NCBI RefSeq assembly: GCF_002885975.1 | Contig: NZ_POSP01000003.1 | Span: forward strand, 806,001 to 870,000 | Length of the DNA stretch: 64,000 nucleotides | Reading direction: 5' to 3' | Source: Paucibacter aquatile | Lineage (GTDB): Bacteria > Pseudomonadota > Gammaproteobacteria > Burkholderiales > Burkholderiaceae_C | In this document: positions 41,488 to 49,178 of the stretch, piece after piece | Numbering within the stretch: position 1 is the stretch's first letter | Layout: every line of letters begins with the position of its first letter | Notes under the pieces: generated by a model | Database searches by the model: none | Told to the model about the DNA's origin: nothing | The model's input: only the letters and a program-made list of their open reading frames with translations | Program-made: the position numbers and the translations under genes

Positions 41488-43743
41488 ATGCCTTTGCTGC
41501 CTCGCTTGTTCTGTCTGACCCTGGCATTGGGTCTCGCTCTAGGCTGTACCGGCAGCCCGGCGCAGACCGTGCTGCCAGGCGACCCTCCGATCGCGCCCAT
41601 TCGCGCCGATGGGCAGCGCGCCAAGATTGGTCTGGTGCTGTCGGGTGGCGGGGTGCGCGGCCTGGCCCATATCGGTGTGCTCAAGGTGCTGCGCGAACGC
41701 AAGATCCCGGTGGATCTGGTCGTTGGCACCAGCATGGGCGCGGTGGTGGGCGGCGCCTATGCCTCGGGCCGCAGCATCGAGGAGATGGAAGCCTTTGTGC
41801 AACACACCGACTGGCCCAGCGTGCTGGCCGACCGCCCGCCGCGCCAGAACCTCAGCTTCCGGCGCCGGGAGGAAGATCAGACCATCCCCTCGCGCCTGGA
41901 ACTGGGTGTGGATCCACGCGGCGGGCGCACCACCTTGCCACCCTCGGCCGCGGGCAATAGCGCGTTGGAGGCTGCGCTGGAAAGCCTGGTGCGCGGCGAA
42001 CAGGCCGAGACGCCGATCAGCCAGCTGCGCCTGCCCTTCCGCGCCCTGGCCACCGATTTGCTCAATGGCGATCTGGTCGAGATGGTGGACACGCCGCTGT
42101 TCCTGGCCATGCGCGCCTCCATGGCCGTGCCGGGCGTGTTCTCACCGGTGCGTGTGAACGGCCGCGCGGTGGTGGACGGCGGCCTGGTGCGCAATCTCGG
42201 CGTCGATGTGGCGCGCAAGATGGGGGCGGACATCATCATTGCGGTCAATGTGGGCTCACCACTGCTGGAAGAGCGCGAGATCACCAGCGCGGTCGGCGTG
42301 GCCAACCAGATGCTGCAGATCCTGACCAATCAGAATGTGGCCCAGTCGCTGCGCGAGTTGCGCAGCGTCGATGTCTTGATCGACCCCGATCTGGGCAATA
42401 TCAGCTTCATGGACTTCAGCCGTTTCGAAGAGGCCATGAGATCGGGCGAACGCGCTGCCCAGGCCGCGCTCGAACGATTGACTCCACTGGCGGTGGACGA
42501 CGAGCACTTCGCCCGCTTCGAGCAAGGTCGGCTGCGCGAGCCCGCCCCGCTGAGCCAGCAGGCCCTGCCCCTGGCCAGCCTGAAGATCGAAGGCACCCAA
42601 CGCAGCAACCCCAAGGCCTTGCGCGAAGAACTGGGGCTGCATGTGGGCAAGCCCGCCAGCCCTGAGGACATCAAGCGCGCCACGGCGGCCTTGTACGGCC
42701 TCGGCGACTTCGAGCGCATCGACGCGCAAGTCAGCGATGTCGAAGGACAGCGTCACCTGACCCTGCATGTGCAGGAGGCCGAGTGGGCGCACAACCGCCT
42801 GCGCTTCGGCCTCAGCCTGAAAAGCAATTTCGGCGACACCAACGGCTTCACGATCAGCGCCATGCATGTCAGCACCTGGCTGAACCGCTGGGGGGCCGAG
42901 CTGCGCAGCTCGGCCAGCCTGGGTGAGAACCGCGGGCTGAGCTTTGATCTGATCCAACCCCTGGGAGCCGGTTCGCCCTGGTACCTCAACCTGGTCAGCA
43001 ACACCGAGAGCACGAACACCGATTTGCATGATGCCTTCGGTCGGCGCAGCATGCGGCTGAGCGTGGGCCAGGCCGGCACCGAGCTGGCGATCGGTCGCCG
43101 CTTGTCCAACTGGGGTGATGTGCGCCTGGGTGCGGTCCGGGCCTCGGGTTCGGTGCGCGCCGTGATTCCTGAGCCCGCAGAGAACCCCAATCTGAAGTAC
43201 CGGGTCAGGGGCGCTTTTGCCGAGTTGCGCACCGACACCCTGGATTCCCTGGCCTTCCCCAGCCGCGGGCACATGGTTTCGCTGCGCTTGCAATACGCGT
43301 CCACCACGCACGGCACGGACGCCTTGAACGCCGGCGCCATGGGCCTGGCCGCCTTCCGTGCCGGCCGCTGGGCCGGCCATGTCTACACCGAATGGCAGCA
43401 CGCAGCCCTGGGCAGCGCGGGGGGCAGCCTGGGCGGTTTCTTGCGCCTTTCCGGCACCAATGAAAACTCACTGGAAGGCCGCACGCTGGGCTTCGGCCGC
43501 CTGGTGATGGCACGCCGCATCGGCGAGATGCCCATCGGTTTGGGCGGCGCCATCCGCGCCGGCATGTCGCTGGAATTGGGCGGCATCATCCGCGACCGAG
43601 AGCTGTTCGACCGCAGTCAGCTGAAACTGGCCGGCAGCACCTTCCTGGCTTTTGACACACGCTTCGGTCCCTTCTACCTGGCGCTGGGCGGCACCTACAA
43701 GGGCCAGGGCACCGCCTACCTCTTCCTCGGCCCGACCTGGTAG
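41488..43743 (+). CDS. PlpD-like patatin phospholipase autotransporter (type Vd secretion)
   Basis: A 751-residue exported protein with a signal peptide (FCLTLALGLALGC). The patatin domain has the oxyanion loop GGGVRG (residues 53-58), nucleophile Ser82 in GTSMG and Asp230 in VVDGG. It is followed by a POTRA-like domain (about 365-435, LKIEGTQRSNPKALREELGLHVGK) and a C-terminal outer-membrane barrel of the Omp85/BamA fold ending in TYKGQGTAYLFLGPTW. This patatin-POTRA-barrel order is that of Pseudomonas PlpD. It probably presents or releases a lipase at the surface. The start is not marked by a strong ribosome site. Confidence 0.9.
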   Translation: MPLLPRLFCLTLALGLALGCTGSPAQTVLPGDPPIAPIRADGQRAKIGLVLSGGGVRGLAHIGVLKVLRERKIPVDLVVGTSMGAVVGGAYASGRSIEEMEAFVQHTDWPSVLADRPPRQNLSFRRREEDQTIPSRLELGVDPRGGRTTLPPSAAGNSALEAALESLVRGEQAETPISQLRLPFRALATDLLNGDLVEMVDTPLFLAMRASMAVPGVFSPVRVNGRAVVDGGLVRNLGVDVARKMGADIIIAVNVGSPLLEEREITSAVGVANQMLQILTNQNVAQSLRELRSVDVLIDPDLGNISFMDFSRFEEAMRSGERAAQAALERLTPLAVDDEHFARFEQGRLREPAPLSQQALPLASLKIEGTQRSNPKALREELGLHVGKPASPEDIKRATAALYGLGDFERIDAQVSDVEGQRHLTLHVQEAEWAHNRLRFGLSLKSNFGDTNGFTISAMHVSTWLNRWGAELRSSASLGENRGLSFDLIQPLGAGSPWYLNLVSNTESTNTDLHDAFGRRSMRLSVGQAGTELAIGRRLSNWGDVRLGAVRASGSVRAVIPEPAENPNLKYRVRGAFAELRTDTLDSLAFPSRGHMVSLRLQYASTTHGTDALNAGAMGLAAFRAGRWAGHVYTEWQHAALGSAGGSLGGFLRLSGTNENSLEGRTLGFGRLVMARRIGEMPIGLGGAIRAGMSLELGGIIRDRELFDRSQLKLAGSTFLAFDTRFGPFYLALGGTYKGQGTAYLFLGPTW

Positions 43744-43782
43744 GCGTGGCGCCGGAGCGCCCCGCCCCGCCTCGCGGATGGC

Positions 43783-44529
43783 TCAGCTCGCCTTCTTGAC
43801 GCGGCGCATGGCCGTGAACTGCTCGAACTCCCAGGAACGCAGGCCCAGCAGCAGGGTGAAGCCATCTCGCTCGCTGGGCTGCAGGCGCTGGTCGTCCTGG
43901 TGCAAACGCGCCAGTTCAGCGGCCAGCTGGCGGATTTTCTGCACCAGCTCCTGCGCGCTCGGGTTGGACAGACGGCCATGCACGCAGAGCAAGGCCTCGC
44001 CGTCACCATCAAAACGGCCCGCGAAATAGTCGTTGACGACGTATTTACGGAAGAAGTTCTGCACCGGGCCATCGGGCAGCCAGTGGAAGGCGATGGACAC
44101 GCGCATGCGGTAGCGGTTCAGCGGCTTGAGCTCGATCAGCTCCAGGCGGTCGAGCTTGACCAGGTAGCGGATGCACTCGGTCTCGCTGATGTCATAGGTC
44201 TCGATGATCTGCTCCAGGGTCCAGTGACCCAGGCAGCAGATCGCCACCAGCAGCAGCTTGGGGTCGCTGACCAGGGAGCGTTCCTGCGCCAGCGTCAGCG
44301 TGTCGGCATGCGGCGTGGCGTCCGCCGCCTGACGCAGGACATCCTCCATGGCCACACCGACGGCCTTGCAGATCTGGGCCAGGCGAGACAAGCTCATATC
44401 GCCTTGCGAGAACATGCGCTTCATGCTGGACTCGCTCATCTCCAGGCGCTGGCCCAGCTGCTTGTAGGTGATGCCGGCGGCGCGCATCTCGCTGCGCAGG
44501 ACCTGGATCAGGACTTCGGGGCTGCTCAT
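43783..44529 (-). CDS. XRE-family transcriptional regulator
   Basis: A 248-residue protein with an N-terminal Cro/C1-type helix-turn-helix (MRAAGITYKQLGQRLEMSESSMKRMF ... SLSRLAQICKAVGV) and a larger C-terminal region including a winged-helix-like stretch (LEQIIETYDISETECIRYLVKLDRLELI), function unknown. It converges on the patatin gene. The upstream spacer has two GTAAx...xTTAC inverted repeats, a likely autoregulatory operator. The target is not known. Confidence 0.82.
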   Translation of the reverse strand: MSSPEVLIQVLRSEMRAAGITYKQLGQRLEMSESSMKRMFSQGDMSLSRLAQICKAVGVAMEDVLRQAADATPHADTLTLAQERSLVSDPKLLLVAICCLGHWTLEQIIETYDISETECIRYLVKLDRLELIELKPLNRYRMRVSIAFHWLPDGPVQNFFRKYVVNDYFAGRFDGDGEALLCVHGRLSNPSAQELVQKIRQLAAELARLHQDDQRLQPSERDGFTLLLGLRSWEFEQFTAMRRVKKAS

Positions 44530-44571
44530 GGTGACTCTCTCCTCTCGCTAGGCTCAAATTGGTAGCGCATC

Positions 44572-44615
44572 GTAATACCGAATTACAAGAATTAACAAGT
44601 AAAGTTCAGTTTTAC
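44572..44615. promoter_or_regulatory. Paired inverted repeats upstream of the XRE regulator
   Basis: GTAAT-ACCGA-ATTAC at 44572-44586 and GTAAA-GTTCAGT-TTTAC at 44599-44615, centres 28 bp apart in an AT-rich stretch, 43-86 bp before the regulator start. Confidence 0.5.
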
Positions 44616-44625
44616 GAATCCTCAG

Positions 44626-44659
44626 GATGAACTGCAGCTGGGCGCGATGAACTGCAGCT
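44626..44659. repeat. 14-bp direct repeat
   Basis: GATGAACTGCAGCT occurs at 44626-44639 and 44646-44659, separated by GGGCGC (period 20), in the spacer between ispD and the XRE gene. Confidence 0.85.
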
Positions 44660-44685
44660 TCGCACCGGAGCCCGCTCGGACGAGC

Positions 44686-45396
44686 TCAGCGGCTGCGCAG
44701 CAGGCGCTCGGCCAAGGCGAAATCCGCCGGCCAGGTGACCTTGAAATTCTCCATCGGCGACTCGACCAGCAGCGGCGCGTGACCGAGTGCCTCGACGGCA
44801 CTGGCCTCGTCGGTGACCGAATCGCCGGCCATCATCAGCGCCGGCTTGAGCATGCCAAGGCGAAACATCTGCGGCGTCTGGGCGGCCCATTTGTGGCGCC
44901 GGTCCACGGTGGCGGCCACGCGGCCAGCTTCGGCCTGCTTGAGCGTGTCGGCCAGGGGCAAGGCCAGCAGGCCGCCCACCTCATCCTCGGCACAGGCCTC
45001 GATCAGGCGCAGCACCCACTCGGGCCGGATCAGGCAGCGCGCCGCGTCGTGCACCAGCACCCAGTCGTGCGGCTGGGCGCCGCGCGCCATCAGCTCGGTC
45101 AGGCCGGCGCTGACGGTCTCGGCCCGGCTGGCACCGCCGACCCGGGCCACCCAGGCGCGTTCGCCCTGGAACTCGGGCATGGCCGCCTCGAACAGATCGT
45201 CCTCTGGCGAGAGCACCACCAGGGTCGCCTCCAGCGCCGCCACCTGCGACAAAGCGTCCAAGGTGTGGGCCATCATGGGCCGCCCGGCCAGCGTCACGTA
45301 CTGCTTGGGCCCGGTCGCGCCGGAGCGAGCGCCGATGCCAGCGGCCGGCACCAGGGCGAAGCAGCGCGGCTGCAGCCCGATGGGGAAATGTGTCAT
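44686..45396 (-). CDS. ispD: 2-C-methyl-D-erythritol 4-phosphate cytidylyltransferase
   Basis: MEP-pathway enzyme (236 aa) that makes CDP-ME from MEP and CTP. N-terminal ALVPAAGIGARSGATGPKQYVTLAGRPMM is the CTP-binding loop; VLVHDAARCLI, the TVDRRHKWAAQTPQMFR segment and VTDEASAVE are the catalytic and substrate motifs. The start ATG is 45394-45396. Divergent from the exporter operon, whose operator array starts about 60 bp upstream of this start. Confidence 0.94.
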   Translation of the reverse strand: MTHFPIGLQPRCFALVPAAGIGARSGATGPKQYVTLAGRPMMAHTLDALSQVAALEATLVVLSPEDDLFEAAMPEFQGERAWVARVGGASRAETVSAGLTELMARGAQPHDWVLVHDAARCLIRPEWVLRLIEACAEDEVGGLLALPLADTLKQAEAGRVAATVDRRHKWAAQTPQMFRLGMLKPALMMAGDSVTDEASAVEALGHAPLLVESPMENFKVTWPADFALAERLLRSR

Positions 45397-45456
45397 GGCG
45401 CGGATTCTAGGACCGTGGATGGAGGCGTCTCTGAGGCCCCGCCGCCGTTCCAGCCC

Positions 45457-45530
45457 TGTCCGATGCGGTTCGATCTTGTCCGCTCCTGTCCGGCATCGGT
45501 GTCCGCCGCAGTGTCCGCGGACACTGCGGC
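45457..45530 (+). promoter_or_regulatory. TGTCCG operator array with a 26-bp palindrome (upstream activator region of the exporter operon)
   Basis: Five direct TGTCCG words start at 45457, 45477, 45487, 45500 and 45512; the last is part of a perfect 26-bp palindrome, 45505-45530 (half-site GCCGCAGTGTCCG), which supplies an inverted CGGACA. The array ends 60 bp upstream of the -24 element of the sigma-54 promoter at 45590, a normal enhancer position. The likely binder is the NtrC-type regulator encoded by the same operon at 51785. Confidence 0.65.
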
Positions 45531-45589
45531 ACCGCCCCCTGAAGGCCGCCAAGGCCCATACCACCGGGCTTGGCGCCATCTCGAAGAGC

Positions 45590-45605
45590 TGGCATGCGGC
45601 TTGCA
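45590..45605 (+). promoter_or_regulatory. Sigma-54 (-24/-12) promoter of the exporter operon
   Basis: TGGCATG-CGGC-TTGCA: GG at 45591-45592 and GC at 45603-45604, ten bases between, one mismatch to TGGCACG-N4-TTGCA. The transcript would start near 45616, about 30 nt before the adaptor ATG. Confidence 0.8.
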
Positions 45606-45644
45606 ATGATTCAGGCAAAGCCCCTCCAAGGAGACCCTGACACC

Positions 45645-46925
45645 ATGATTCGAGACACCTCTGCCCAGGACCAGGTCTTGAGCCCCCGTCGACGCAGACT
45701 GCCACCCCGCTGGCTGCTGGCCACGGTCGGCCTGGCCGCCTTGCTGGCCCTGTCCTACACCGTGCCCAAGCTGCGCGATCAAGTCGGCGGCCAAGGCGCC
45801 TCTTCGGTCAAGCTCTCGCGCCTGAGCCTCTCGACCGCAGAAATCGGTCCGCTGACGCGTGAAGTCAGCGGCGAGGGCAAGGTGGTGGCCGCGATCAGCC
45901 CCACGCTCTATGCCGGCAATGCCGGTACGGTCAGCCTGACGGTGCAAGCGGGCGACCCCGTTCAACGCGGCCAGATCCTGGCCCGCATCCACAGCCCCGA
46001 GTTGGCCACCCGCCTGGCCCAGGAGCGTTCGAACGCCGATGCCTTGAAGAGCGAATGGCTGAGGGCCGAGGCCGACGCCCGCCAGCAGCGCGCTCAAAGC
46101 CAAAGCAATCTCGAGACTGCCACCATCGCCCAGCAAAGCGCGCGCAACGAGCTCAAGCGCCAGACGCAAGCCTTCGAGGCCGGCGCCACCGCCCGCGCGC
46201 AGGTCGACCAGGCGCAAGACGCCCTGGCCCGCGCCGAAGTCGCCCTGCGCCAAGCGCGCGGCCTGCTGGACCTGAAGGACGAAGCCAGCAAGTTCGAGCT
46301 GCAGGCCAAACGCCAGGCCTTCGAGCGCCAGCAGCTGAATGTGCAGGACCTGAGTCGCCAGGTCGATGAGCTGGCGGTGCGCTCGCCCGTGGACGGTCAA
46401 GTCGGCCAGCTTTTCGTCACCGAGCGGGCCAGCGTCGCCAAGGACGGTCGGCTGCTCTCGGTCGTGGACCTGAGTGCGCTGGAGGTGCAGATGCAGGTGG
46501 CCGAGAGCTTTGCCCGCGAACTGCAGGCCGGCATGCCCGGCACCATCCAGGGCAATGGCCAGCAGTGGAAGGGCGTGGTCAGCTCGATCTCGCCCGAGGT
46601 GGTCAACAACGAAGTGGCCGCACGGCTGCGCTTCCAGGGCCAAAGGCCCGAGCAGCTGCGCCAGAACCAGCGCCTCTCGGTGCGCGTGCAGCTGGACCAC
46701 CGCGACCGCGTGCTCACCGTCGCCCGCGGCAGCTTTGTCGACGAAGGCGGCGGCCGCTTTGTCTACGTGCTGAAGGACGGCCAGGTGCAACGCCGCGCCA
46801 TCCGCCTGGGCGCCCAGGGCCTCGCCCGCGTCGAAGTGCTGGAAGGCCTGCAGCCCGGAGAGCAGATCGTCAGCAACGGCGGCGAGCTGTTCCAGGGCAA
46901 GGAGCGAGGGATGGTGAGTGAGTAG
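45645..46925 (+). CDS. Periplasmic adaptor of a tripartite ABC exporter (HlyD/MacA type)
   Basis: Membrane-fusion protein (426 aa) joining an inner-membrane ABC pump to a TolC channel. An N-terminal anchor (WLLATVGLAALLALSYTV), then the lipoyl half VSLTVQAGDPVQRGQILARIHSPEL, a coiled-coil hairpin of about 110 residues (RLAQERSNADALKSE ... AFERQQLNVQDLSRQV) and the second lipoyl half LAVRSPVDGQVGQLFV, then a beta-barrel and membrane-proximal domain. The start ATG 45645 follows AAGGAG by 11 bases. First gene of the exporter operon, 30 nt from its sigma-54 start. Confidence 0.88.
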   Translation: MIRDTSAQDQVLSPRRRRLPPRWLLATVGLAALLALSYTVPKLRDQVGGQGASSVKLSRLSLSTAEIGPLTREVSGEGKVVAAISPTLYAGNAGTVSLTVQAGDPVQRGQILARIHSPELATRLAQERSNADALKSEWLRAEADARQQRAQSQSNLETATIAQQSARNELKRQTQAFEAGATARAQVDQAQDALARAEVALRQARGLLDLKDEASKFELQAKRQAFERQQLNVQDLSRQVDELAVRSPVDGQVGQLFVTERASVAKDGRLLSVVDLSALEVQMQVAESFARELQAGMPGTIQGNGQQWKGVVSSISPEVVNNEVAARLRFQGQRPEQLRQNQRLSVRVQLDHRDRVLTVARGSFVDEGGGRFVYVLKDGQVQRRAIRLGAQGLARVEVLEGLQPGEQIVSNGGELFQGKERGMVSE

Positions 46926-46935
46926 CTGAGTTCTT

Positions 46936-47069
46936 GGGTGAACAGGTGAACGGGTGAACAAGTGAATCACTCCCCTGCCACCACCCACTCACCCATTCAC
47001 ACATTCACCCATTCACCCATTCACCTGTTCACCTGTTCACCTGTTCACCTGTTCACCCGTTCACTCGCT
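46936..47069. repeat. Inverted arrays of 8-bp repeats between adaptor and ATPase genes
   Basis: Left array: GGGTG then AACAGGTG, AACGGGTG and AACAAGTG (46941-46964). Right array: nine 8-mers from 46990 to 47061: CACCCATT, CACACATT, CACCCATT twice, CACCTGTT four times, CACCCGTT, then a decayed CACTCGCT. The right units are inverse complements of the left (AACAGGTG with CACCTGTT), so the mRNA can fold into alternative hairpins. The array sits entirely inside the 181-bp gap between two genes of one operon. Confidence 0.85.
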
Positions 47070-47106
47070 CTCCCCACACCCATTCACACCCAACCGGTAC
47101 CCACCC

Positions 47107-47835
47107 ATGCTCCACATGCAATCCCTCGCCAAGGTCTACCGCACCGAGATGGTCGAGACCTATGCCCTGCGCAACTTCAACCTTGAGGTCAAGGCCGGCG
47201 AGTTTGTCGCCGTGACCGGGCCCTCGGGCTCGGGCAAGACCACCTTTCTGACCATCGCCGGCCTGCTGGAAGCCTTCAGCGGCGGCCGCTACGAGCTGGA
47301 CGGCGTGGACGTCAGCGCCATGGACGACGACGCCCGCTCGCGCATCCGCAACCAGAAGATCGGCTTCATCTTCCAGGCCTTCAATCTGATCCCCGATCTG
47401 AACGTGCTCGACAACATCGAGGTACCGCTGCGCTACCGCGGCATGGGCGCGGCCGAGCGCAAGAAGCGCGCCACCGAAGCCCTGGCCCGCGTGGGCCTGT
47501 CGGCACGCGCCAAGCATTACCCGGCCGAGCTGTCCGGCGGCCAGCAACAGCGCGTGGCCATCGCCCGCGCCCTGGCGGGCGAGCCCAAGCTCTTGCTCGC
47601 CGACGAGCCCACCGGCAACCTCGACAGCAGCATGGCGCGCAGCGTGATGGACCTGCTGGAAGAGCTGCACCGCGACGGCGCCACCATCGTCATGGTCACG
47701 CACGATATGCAGCTGGCCGCGCGCGCGCAGCGCAACGTCCATGTGATCGACGGTCAGGTGGTCGACCTGGCGGCCGAGCTGCGCATGGATCCGGCCTTGC
47801 TGCAAGGTCAGAGCCAGGCCGTCCAGATGCCATGA
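47107..47835 (+). CDS. ABC transporter ATP-binding protein (LolD/MacB type)
   Basis: ATPase (242 aa) that powers the exporter. Walker A GPSGSGKTTF (residues about 38-47), Q-loop FIFQAFNLIPDLNV, signature LSGGQQQRVAIARAL, Walker B LLLADEPTGNLDS and the switch His in VMVTHDMQL are all intact. It is most like the MacB/LolD family that works with FtsX-type permeases. The stop overlaps the TolC-like start (ATGA), so they are translated together. Confidence 0.93.
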   Translation: MLHMQSLAKVYRTEMVETYALRNFNLEVKAGEFVAVTGPSGSGKTTFLTIAGLLEAFSGGRYELDGVDVSAMDDDARSRIRNQKIGFIFQAFNLIPDLNVLDNIEVPLRYRGMGAAERKKRATEALARVGLSARAKHYPAELSGGQQQRVAIARALAGEPKLLLADEPTGNLDSSMARSVMDLLEELHRDGATIVMVTHDMQLAARAQRNVHVIDGQVVDLAAELRMDPALLQGQSQAVQMP

Positions 47836-49178
47836 GCACCACGATGAATCTGACCCATTTCAGCTGGCGCCAGCTGGCCGCAGCAGCTCTGCTGAGCCTG
47901 GCTGCCGCCGCTGCGGCGCAGGCGCAATCGAGCCAGGATCTGCTCCAGGTCTACGCCCAGGCCCGCACCGCCGACCCGCGCCTGGCCCAGGCCCAGGCCT
48001 TGCGCGGCGTACAGCAGGAAAGCGCGGCCCAGGCCCGCGCTGCCCTGCTGCCGCAGTGGAACCTGGAGCTGGCCGCCAGCCGCCAGCCCGGCGGCGCCCA
48101 CCAGCAGCAGCTGAGCAGCCGCATCAGCCAGGCGCTGTTCGACCTCAGCCGTCTGCGCGAATGGGATGCCGAGAGCCGCCTGCTTTCAGCTGAAGACGCG
48201 CAGCTGCAGGCGGCCGAACAAGCCCTCTGCGCTCGCGTGGCCAGCGCCTATTTCGGCGTGCTTTCGGCCCAAGCCGCGCTGCGCAATGCGCAGGCCAATG
48301 AGGCAGCGTTTGCGGCCCAGGTGGGGCAGGCGCAAAAGCGCTTCGAAGCCGGCTTGTCGGCCGCCGTCGATGTCGAGCAGGCACGCACCTACCACCAGCT
48401 CTCGCGCGGCAGCAGCTTGCAGGCGCAGGAGGCCCTGGAAGATGCCCGCGCAGCCCTGGCCGAAATCACCGGCCAGGCGCCCGCCGATCTGCAAGGCCTG
48501 AGCCCCGCGCTGCAAGCCCAGCCGCCGCAGCCCGCCTCGCGTGAGGCCTGGGTCGAGCAAGCCCTGCGCCAGAACCCGGCCCTGCGCGCCGAAGCCTTGC
48601 GCCTGCAGGCCAGCGAAGACCGCATGGCCGCCAGCCGCGCGGCCCACCTGCCCAGCCTGAGCCTGGGCCTGGACAGCCAGCGCCTGCAGGGCGCGGCCGT
48701 GCCCGCAGCACTGGCTGGGCGCAACGAGCACACCGTGGCCCTGCGCCTGAACATCCCCTTGCTGGCCGGCGGCGCGACGCAGGCGCAAAGCCGCCGTGCC
48801 GTGCACCAGCGCGATGCCCAGCGTGAACAGCTGGAGCAGGCGCGCCGCGCCCTGCAACGCGAAACCCAGGCCCAGTACCAGGCCGTGCTGCTCAGCGCCC
48901 AGCTGCTGGAGAGCACCGCCGCGGCCGTGCAGGCCGCCAACGAGGCTCTGGCCGCCACCCGCGCCGGCCAGGCCCTGGGCACGCGCAGCATGACCGACCT
49001 GCTGCTGGCGATTCAGTCGCAGACCGCCGCACAGGGCGCGCATGAACAAGCGCGCCACCGCCATGTGCTGGCCACCGTGCTGCTGCAACAGGCGGCCGGC
49101 CAGCTGAACGAGGCCAGCCTGGCCCAAGTCAATCAATTGCTGCAGCCCCGCGCGGGCGCAGCCGAGGGTTCCCCATGA
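47832..49178 (+). CDS. TolC-family outer-membrane channel
   Basis: Outer-membrane efflux protein (448 aa) with a signal peptide (AAAALLSLAAAAAAQA) and two repeated OEP halves: long alanine/glutamine-rich helices and a strand segment in each half (for example SRISQALFDLSRLREW and HTVALRLNIPLLAGGA). It completes the channel from the inner membrane to outside. Its presence inside the operon means the exporter is self-contained. The stop overlaps the next start by four bases. Confidence 0.9.
   Translation: MSTTMNLTHFSWRQLAAAALLSLAAAAAAQAQSSQDLLQVYAQARTADPRLAQAQALRGVQQESAAQARAALLPQWNLELAASRQPGGAHQQQLSSRISQALFDLSRLREWDAESRLLSAEDAQLQAAEQALCARVASAYFGVLSAQAALRNAQANEAAFAAQVGQAQKRFEAGLSAAVDVEQARTYHQLSRGSSLQAQEALEDARAALAEITGQAPADLQGLSPALQAQPPQPASREAWVEQALRQNPALRAEALRLQASEDRMAASRAAHLPSLSLGLDSQRLQGAAVPAALAGRNEHTVALRLNIPLLAGGATQAQSRRAVHQRDAQREQLEQARRALQRETQAQYQAVLLSAQLLESTAAAVQAANEALAATRAGQALGTRSMTDLLLAIQSQTAAQGAHEQARHRHVLATVLLQQAAGQLNEASLAQVNQLLQPRAGAAEGSP

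Noticed and set aside
46936..47069. Repeat array as a CRISPR
   Set aside because: Units are 8 bp with no spacers and lie within an operon, so it is a microsatellite-like array with inverted partners.
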